Of a DNA stretch of 64,000 nucleotides, positions 53,001 to 62,000 are shown piece after piece. Made by a program: the position numbers and the translations under genes. The notes beneath the pieces were generated by a model. The model did not search any database. It was not told the DNA's origin and saw only the letters and a list, made by a program, of their open reading frames with translations. Location of the stretch: contig JAKGHH010000003.1 in assembly GCA_022828595.1 (NCBI GenBank), forward strand, positions 52,441,759-52,505,758, in the 5' to 3' direction. This stretch comes from Nelumbo lutea. Taxonomy: Eukaryota > Streptophyta > Magnoliopsida > Proteales > Nelumbonaceae. Numbering within the stretch: position 1 is the first letter of the stretch; every line of letters starts with the position of its first letter.

Positions 53001-56000
53001 CGACATCGACATTTTAAACCTTGTCTAGGAGCTCTTGAAGGGATACAAAGGGTCAAGGAAATGAATATTAAAAAGTTGATCATAGAAGGTGATTTTGAAG
53101 TTGTGGTGAATTGGCTAAAAGAGGACAGTTCTATGCTCTGGAAATACAGCAATGAAAAGAGGAAGTTCAAGTGGCCCACCAAGGACATTGAAATTCATTG
53201 TACATGGATAAAGAGAAGAGCAAATGCATAGGCAGATGGTCTAGTTAGGCAAGGGGGTGAACAGAAACTCTATCTTTTGGGCTGTTTTGTAATTGTCTCA
53301 TGGTTAGGATGTACTTTGGGTAGTTGGGAGTTAAGTTTCTTTAGCTCCTTCCCATGTAATTCTGTTTTTCTCAATCATTAATAAAATTCATTGTTATTGA
53401 TAAAAAAAAAAAAGAAAAGATGTATGTTGAGATAGAGTTGACATATCCTACAATACCTAGGTACTTTATAATCTATAAGGGTCTTATTGTGTCGGATACT
53501 TCAATTTTTAGTATAAATTTCATATCTTACACCTTTTCCAGCCTTGCCCTTTTGGTATCTGGGTAACATAGGATGTCCTGGGTTTTCTTTAAGTCTGATA
53601 TATGGATCTGGTATGATGTTTAGTTGTCTGGTATTTGGGTCCCATATAGAATATGATTTCATTGGGTCAATGGATTTTTATATTAGGGCATCATGTGGCG
53701 TTTTGTGTGGGAATGCACAGTTAAGTTATTTCTACTCCGGTTTATCATCGTTCTATGTTTATGTCCTTTAGATCTTTGTAGAGAGCGAAAGAGGGATTGG
53801 AATTATTACATTTTCTGTTTTCTCAGATGGTGGAATTTTGATGCTCTCTGCTATGGATGTAGGTTACCCACCAAACGACATTAAATTTGTTCTCGTATCC
53901 TTAGCTTTTTTGTTTTATTGTTCACTTCTCTATTGGTTGACACCTCCTAAACAGGGGCATGCGAAACTTATTTTTATGGGCGTTTTCTAGGCAACTTGGA
54001 ACCTTCTAGAGAGAGGGAGGGGGATATAGAAACCAGTTTGGGGAAATGATTGCAGCTCATTCTGGACCTATCATAGAGGGAGTTCCACTAGAGGAGAATT
54101 TTGCCTGTTTGTTACCAATAGAAAGTTGTGAGCCCTTTTCTGTGGTTCAACATCCAACCAGAATTATGAGTTGAACTTTACAAAGTCACTTGGCCAGCAA
54201 GAATTGATTAGACTTACCTGGGAGATTGTGCTATACTTCAAATTATTGTTTAATCTCATTTGATTAACCTGAATCAACTCGTCTATAAGCAAATTAACTG
54301 AGATGATCCTGTATTCTTGCTTAATCCCATTCTGGTTCTCATAACTCTTTTTATCAGTTGAAATGAAGTTACCATTTCCATCCCATTCTTTTCAGACAAT
54401 TCACTTAATGTCTACTTATTTTCTGCTGTTCATCATTTACTTTTTATTAATATGGCTGCTGGTATTGTATTGTAAAACAAGGGTATTATGGTCATTTTCT
54501 TATATATGGAATGGAAATTGATGCCTCATACTTATTTGCTCCACAAAATTTTCTTTTCCCATCTCTTATCTTCTTCCTTCATTCTTCTCTTATTTGATTC
54601 ATTAAGCATTAAATATAATGTAGAAGAAAAACAACTCATTCCTATGCCTATTGTTGAGGTTTCTACTTTCCCTTCCATATCATATCCTCAGTTTAAGAAT
54701 TTCCTAGGTTTCAGAAGAGATGATTGACAGCTTCACTTTTTTTCTGGGTGAAGGTTAGGTGGCACTCCGGTAATGGAACTGATGATTGCAGCAGGAAAGG
54801 CAGTTCCTAAGTTGCAGCTGGAACATGGACTGGCTGTTGACAGAGTGTACACAGGATCATTTATGACTTCTCTTGATATGGCAGGTACATTACCATGGCA
54901 TGAAAAATAAATAAAATAATATTCTGTTTTGAAAATGCTAGATGCTCAGAATTGTGGTTTTCTATGGCAGGATTTTCAATTTCTATTATGAAGGCAGATC
55001 AAACAATTTTGCAGCGTTTGGATGCCCCAACTAAGGCTCCATGTTGGCCTGTTGGTGTTGATGGTAGGAGATAATGAATAGGAAAACCAGAGTGTATTTC
55101 TTGTTTTCTTTGTCTCATTTTTTGACAGCACTGTCCCTCCAAAGGCTTCTACTAATGCCTAATTTCTTGATAACTGCATAGTTTTGTATTATGTATGCAA
55201 TAAAAACCAACAAAAAAAAAAAGAAAAGGGAATAGCCTGAATACAAGCAACACATCTTTGGAACTGCATAACTTTCCCTCAATTGATAGTTGTAGGAATT
55301 TTCTTTCCTTTGGTAATAGTATTTCACATCCAATTCATATTAACTTAACAAAGCTTTCTAAGTGATTTAGGGTTGGTTGCATTAATCTATATCCTTCATT
55401 CCTCTTTATCTAAGGTCTTTATTTTGTGAAATGTAAACCTAGAGGTCTTTTGTCGCTACTTCAAACAACATTATCTGTAACCTTCCTTTTTCTCTTCTAG
55501 AATCTTCAAATGCAAAAGACCAACTGTCTTAGTCAATTTCCCCTCCATCTTGTCACTTATTGAGGTTATCTTTTGATTTCTTCTAATGTGCTTGCTTTAG
55601 TTATATCCTCATCACCCAAACAAGAACCAAAACAAACTCTTAGAGTACTGATGGTATATTATCATTGCTGTAGTTATGAGCATTGGTTATTATTACCATT
55701 GTCATTATTTTTGTTTGAGCTTATTAGAAATTTCTTTGATCTGCAGGAGATCATCCACCTGCTAAGATTCCTGTTCCAGTTCCACCATCTCGTTTGACTA
55801 GAAGTGATGAGGTAATTGTGGAAGAATTTATTCATTATGTTAAAGACTACTGCTCTTCTTGATATCCTAACATTTCGGGTTTCTCCTGTCTCTTTGGAAA
55901 CATCCAATAAAACTGAAATAATACAGAGATGTTAGGCTTCTCCTGTTTTTTCCCCTCTTCATTCGTAGCTTTTACCATTACATGATAATTTAGGCTATAG

Positions 56001-59000
56001 AAAACTGTTAGGCTTTCCTATGTTCCTATTTTCTAACTTCCATGCCATGGAAGTAGATTGATGGTTCTGAAAGAAGCTGTTAAAATACATATGCAACTTC
56101 ATCCTAAATATATAACATCATTATCAGCCGATACTTATGACATGACATCAATTTGAGGTATATAGTGCTTGTAAAATGATTAGTGTAGATGCTAGATGGA
56201 GAAAAAAGAAAGATTTCTATTGCACAATGTATCAGAATGGATTGATTACCCAGAAGAATGGCTGCTCTAATAAGACTGGGCAAAGAATATGTTCTTTGGA
56301 AAATAGAAGTATTAATGATTCTCCCAGTATCATGCCATGATATCCTTAGATATAAGCCTCCTTAAAATGGGTGTGTAGTAGCACCAATTTTATTAATTAG
56401 TGTTAGTTTTCCTGTCATAAGATGGAATAATGTCAGTTGTCATGGTGATATGAAATCAATGGATACTTGGATGAATTAAAGGTGATTAATGTCTATATGA
56501 AGCTGTATGATCATCTGATGTTTATTGAAGGATATTGTTGTAGGAGCTACAGGGTTAAAATTGGAATTTTATGGAAATTTTATGTATTTTTGTAAATTTA
56601 TACAAGGGTATTTTGGTTATTTTACATACCTGTGGTTCTGCCCTTGTAGATTTGTTTTTTTAGCTATTTTTAATTTGTCTTTAAAATTTCAGTTTTGGTG
56701 GTTAAGTTGTTTAGGAGTTTTTTTTTTTTTTTTTGGGTAGTGTCTATTCTGTATTTTCCATTATTTTCTTTGTTCTAGTAGGATTTTCTACTCTATATTT
56801 TTTGTTTGTGTATGCGTGTGTGAGTGTGTGAGTGTTTTGAGAAAAAATGTGGAAAATGATATTGGATTGATATTGAAGTGATTTTTATGCTTACTATGCT
56901 TATAGCAGAGTGATTTCCATATAGCCTAGAGCGATTCTAGGTTTTTTCTCCCTTCTTTCTCTCTTTCTTTTCTCTTTAATCTTTAATTAGTGTTTCAGTA
57001 CATCAAAAGCTCACAAGTTCTTTAACGAAGAAGTTATTCAAAATCTTTTAAAGATTGGAATTGATCTAGGTATGTTTTTTTCAGGTTCATGTTGATACAA
57101 AATTTTCCTATTTCAAAAGTTTTCGTCCTTTTAAGCCAAACCATGTTTACTCAATCCCATAATTGGACAGCCCCTACAGATCTTCTTAACCTTTCATTTC
57201 ACTAAATACCCTCTCAAAATTCCAACTAGTACCCTAGATTTCATAGTTCCTGAGTTTCCTTTACATCCTAGAATTTTTTGCCTTTAGTCAAAGACATATT
57301 CTGAACTATACCAAACTTGCTTTCACATCCTAGGTCTATTTTCCCCAATTTAATACTTTTCACAATTTTAGGGCAGATCTACAATTGTTGTAGTCAAACT
57401 TCAAGACTCTTCCTGACCTAACCAATCCTTACCTTTTGTCCTAAAATCATCCTTAAACTCTATTAAAAGGCCATTACCCAATGTTGATCCCATTTATCTG
57501 GGGTCTTGGGAGGGGTTTTCATTGAAAATTTCCAATCCTAGACCTATTTTTCCCAATTTGATACTTTTCACAATTTTAGGGCAGATCTACAATAGTTGTT
57601 GTCAAACCTCAAGACCCTTCCTGACTTAACCAATCCCCTACCTTTTGTCCTAAAATCATCTCTAAACTCTAGAAAGGCCATTACCCAATGTTGGTCCCAG
57701 TTATCTGGGGTCTTGGGAGGGGTAGATTGGATCTAACCCTTGGCATTTCTTTTGCAGAAAGTGGCTGCTCTCAGATTTGAACCCATGTTCTCACACTTGC
57801 CAGCCCAAGATTTTACCATCCATAAACTCCACTCTACCTAATTAATTCTTTCCTAGACTCACCATTGTGTCATTCTAGTCCTGCATCAAATTGGTGTCAT
57901 AGCCAACAGTCCTACATTTTTTATGTACATATACATATATGTATTCATAGAATAGGTATGCCATTCATCATTTTCTAGTAGCCTGTACAGTTTGGTTTTC
58001 CATGCATATACATATTGTATTCATGGATTTTGCTACATGCTTATGTCATTTCAAAATTTCTCAATAAATTTCTAGTTTTTACTAGTACTAAAATTTTCAT
58101 TAGGGTCTAATCTGACATTTAGTTTTTACAAGACAGGTGTGGTAGAGAAAATCTGGTATCCATGAGTAAATGGGTTCAAATATTTAAAGAAATATTTTTA
58201 GTTTGACACATTAGAGACTAGTATGTATATAATCGCTTCCATTATCAATAGTCCTTGAGTTGACAAGGATAGAGTTTCTTTTTTCAGTGCTGTGTAATAT
58301 GAAGAATAAATGGTTTGGATTGCCTTTCTGGAATAGGCATGAATTTTAAGGATGTTTTAAGACTGTTTGTATTAGGCTCACATCTAGGAACATGGAAAAT
58401 TTAATGTGATTAGCCTTGGTTGGGATGGTTCTACCTTTGGGCATGGATAGATTTTTTTTTTTTTTTTTTTTTTTCTGGTCCAGAGGGGGTAGAAAAGGAT
58501 AGAAAATAGCACTGCAAAAAGAGCTCCTTTGGGCATGGATATTTAAGAGTTCTAAGGGCTTTAATTCTGTCTGGGCATTTAATTATGATCATAGGTAAAA
58601 ACATGCAAGAAATAGAAAGGCCACCTTTGTGTTAATTGTTTTCTCAAAACAACTCTAGTTGATTTCTAATATTGAAGATATGTGCTTTCACTATTTTATC
58701 TTGTTGTTGTCACTTTTCTTTTTAACTTTTCAGACTCCTTATCACATTTTATAACTTAACCTACTGATGAATAGGCATTAAGTCGACCTCAAGAGCTCAG
58801 CCAGCAAGGTTATATTCTTGAAGCTGCCATTGAAGCAGCAGCGAATGAAGTTATCAGTCTTAGAGATAGTTTAAATGGATGGGATAGCAAAGTGGGTGAT
58901 GGTGACTGTGGGTCAACTGTGAGTTGTCTTCATAATCTATGTTGTTGTAGTTCATGTTCCTTTTTTTTATTTATGTGGCACGAGGGATCTGAGTACACTT

Positions 59001-62000
59001 GTTTTGCAGATGTTTAGAGGTGCAACAGCCATCCTTGAGGACATGAAGAAGTAGTAGGTTTTCTTTTGTCAGATTTTTTTTTTTGACTTTATTTCCTTCA
59101 TTTACTTGGCCCATTACTGAACCTCACTTTTTTTCTGTTTTTTTTTTTTTTTCTTGAAAAGCTATGAATCTCATTGCCATTGCAGTGCAGAAATAAAATT
59201 TTTTAATTTTGGAATTAATTTCTTATTTGTCTAGTATTTTCTTCTTTGATGCTGCGTCTTTGTTCTTAATCATTATTGGCTATTCACACCATGGAATCTT
59301 TTGTTTGAGATTCTTGGTAGCTTTCTGTACTGCTATTTAGTTAAAAGGGACAACAACAGTAAAAGAATTTCTAAAACCCACACTCCTTGCCCCACATTCA
59401 TGAAGTAGGGACAAATAGCACATGAGTAACCATTGAAAGATTAGCAAATAGTAGTTTTACATGGGTTTCAGTTTCTCTCTACTTGTTGCTGATTTTATGT
59501 TCTAGAGAAAAGTAGTGGGAAAATGTATGGTTATTTATTTTATTTCATCATAAGGGATATTTCTATAATTTTACTCTTTTGAGATTAATGTATAAATGCT
59601 AAAGCTAGTGATTGAGATATCATGACTCTGGCCTCCTTAATGTGCCAATTATGAGTCATCCAAGCTCACCCTTTGTCAGAATGTTTCAGGTCTATAAGGA
59701 ACCAAGGCATTTAAGTTTCCTGTGATGAGCCCCACTCATCACCTAAAGTCCCTACGACTTTACCCAATGCATATAAAGCTCAATTGTATAATGAGTGCCT
59801 CATAAAAGAAAAGCTCATCAGTTAGTGTAATCATGAATGTACAAAGAATTTGGCTTTTAAATGAATATATGGAAACCTCATTTCCAACATGATCTCACTC
59901 TAGAAAATTATTCTCATCAGGTTTAGCTGCAGTGGTATGGATATTTGGACTACCATTAGTTCCCAAGTGATATTTAGAAATGCTTTTAGGGTCTGAACTA
60001 GATGCCTTCACAAAACAAATCGAGGAAATACAGGTAGATCACGCTCCAAGAGATCAACAAGTAGATTTGGAATCTTTTTGCACCCAAAATAGGTTTCTGG
60101 CCAAGACAAAAATAGTTGATAAATCAAAAACAGATTCTAGGTTTCCCAAACACAGAACTAGACTACAATTATCCAAAACACATACACACACAAAAAGACT
60201 ATTGCTCAGCCATATAAACCTTAGACTGGACTATAAATATAAGCTGGAGAAATTAGTTAAACATACTCAATACTAATCCGAAACGAAGGAAATAACCTTT
60301 TGATGGCTTCTAAAAAGTCATGAAGCAGATGAATCCAGTCCCATATAGACAATTCATAGATTGAATCCAACAAAAAAGGTCAACTCTGCAATTTCTTTAA
60401 TTTTCACAAAGAACAATCTAGACAAATTGATGTAACAGATTCTAAATAGCAATCAGATTTATGCCAAAAGACTTCTAAAATTTAGCCTAATTAGAAACTA
60501 GGGTTTACTCCGAGGTTCTATCTGACTGTACAGCCTGCTAATATTAATGCTTGGCAGTGATTACCTAAACACCTGATCAGTGTTGCAGCAATCATTACAA
60601 GATCTGAGCAGTGCTCTGATACCAATTTATCTAGTTTCTTGATTTAAGTGATGAATAGAAGAAGAAAGAGAAGAGAAGAGAGTGAGTGGTCAAAAGCATT
60701 AGGTGTGGCCCTCTGATTAGTATTTACACTTATCTACATATATTACAATGATACCCATGATTACATAAAGATTGAACTGCTCTTATAGCAAAATGCTTTC
60801 AACACAAGGGAAGTGGTAAACAGAAGAGTTGTAGTCTAACTGCATTGGTTGAGGGATGTTCTATATCCTTTAGTGGTATATTGCTATTCTGGGGAGAAGT
60901 AGCAGGGTGGAGCTAGCTCTTAAAGTTTTACTCTTCTTTCTTATTGGGGTATCTCTTGATTTTTTCTGCAATTTAATTTTGTTTTGTAATATTATTAAAG
61001 AGGTTACTAATTTGTTACCAGTCCAAAAGGAGGCATCATGCTCCAACCAATCAAGTTAATGGTTTCTTTGAAATATTTTAGTTCTTTCGGAATTTTGATT
61101 TGTGTATTCTTGTACACTAAGTTTTTACTATTGTTTCTTTTCAAGGAGAAAAAGGTGGTGTGTCACTTATTCTAGGTGTGTGCTTTACCTACGTTTTGTG
61201 CTTGAGGCTCTGGGAACTCCTTGTGCTTTGGTTGCACCTTCTTTTTGTGCTTTGCTTTCTAATATTCGTAGACACTTCATTCATGCTTCCGAATATATAT
61301 ATATATATATATATATATATTGCTAGAGTCTTTGCTTTTGATCATTTTCAATAATATTTCAAACTAACCTTAGTAAACCTTGAATTCGGAAGCATGATTT
61401 CGCTATGATATCTTTTACTATTTTTATGTAAAATACTAATATTGGCTTGCTAAATCTTAGGAATTATTGAGAAGCACCTCATATTTAATAGGTCTTCATA
61501 ATGTTGTGTTGCTAGAGTAACAATAATTAACAAACAATGAGATTGTTTATGCAAATGAAAATAAAAAAAAAAATGCGGTCACAAATAAATGGTACATCCT
61601 TGTGAGGAAAAAAATGTCAAGTTTAAGTAATTTCAATGTTTCCAAGGCTTTCATGAAATCTTCAATAAGTTGAATTCTATGTTATTTTCTTTATTATTTC
61701 AATAGTTATACTCAATATTTCATTTAAGCCTGGTTTGGTAGTTCACAAGCTACTTTATGGATTGGATATGGTCATTCTTCCGAAGCTTTAAATCTATCTC
61801 TGCTGTTTGAGTTGCGCACTGTAAGCAATTTGTTTCTTAGTTATGCACAGTTAAATCATTTATTCGGTGTATATATTGGTTGCTAAAACAATATGATTCA
61901 ACACTAAATAATGGAATCCATATTGTTTGAAACCGAGGATAATTATAGACCTTGTATGTTTTCCATGTTTAAATTGGTTCAATGTGATTATCTCTGTAGA

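Noticed and set aside
59041..59056. Tandem TAG TAG after the kinase codons for Met-Lys-Lys, apparent nonsense mutation
   Set aside because: The donor splits here (AAGAAGTA then GTAGGT); joining to 62047 restores Lys-Lys-Tyr-Tyr-Pro-Leu.
61293..61326. Frame with Tyr-Ile repeats
   Set aside because: Produced by a (TA)n microsatellite within kinase intron 15.
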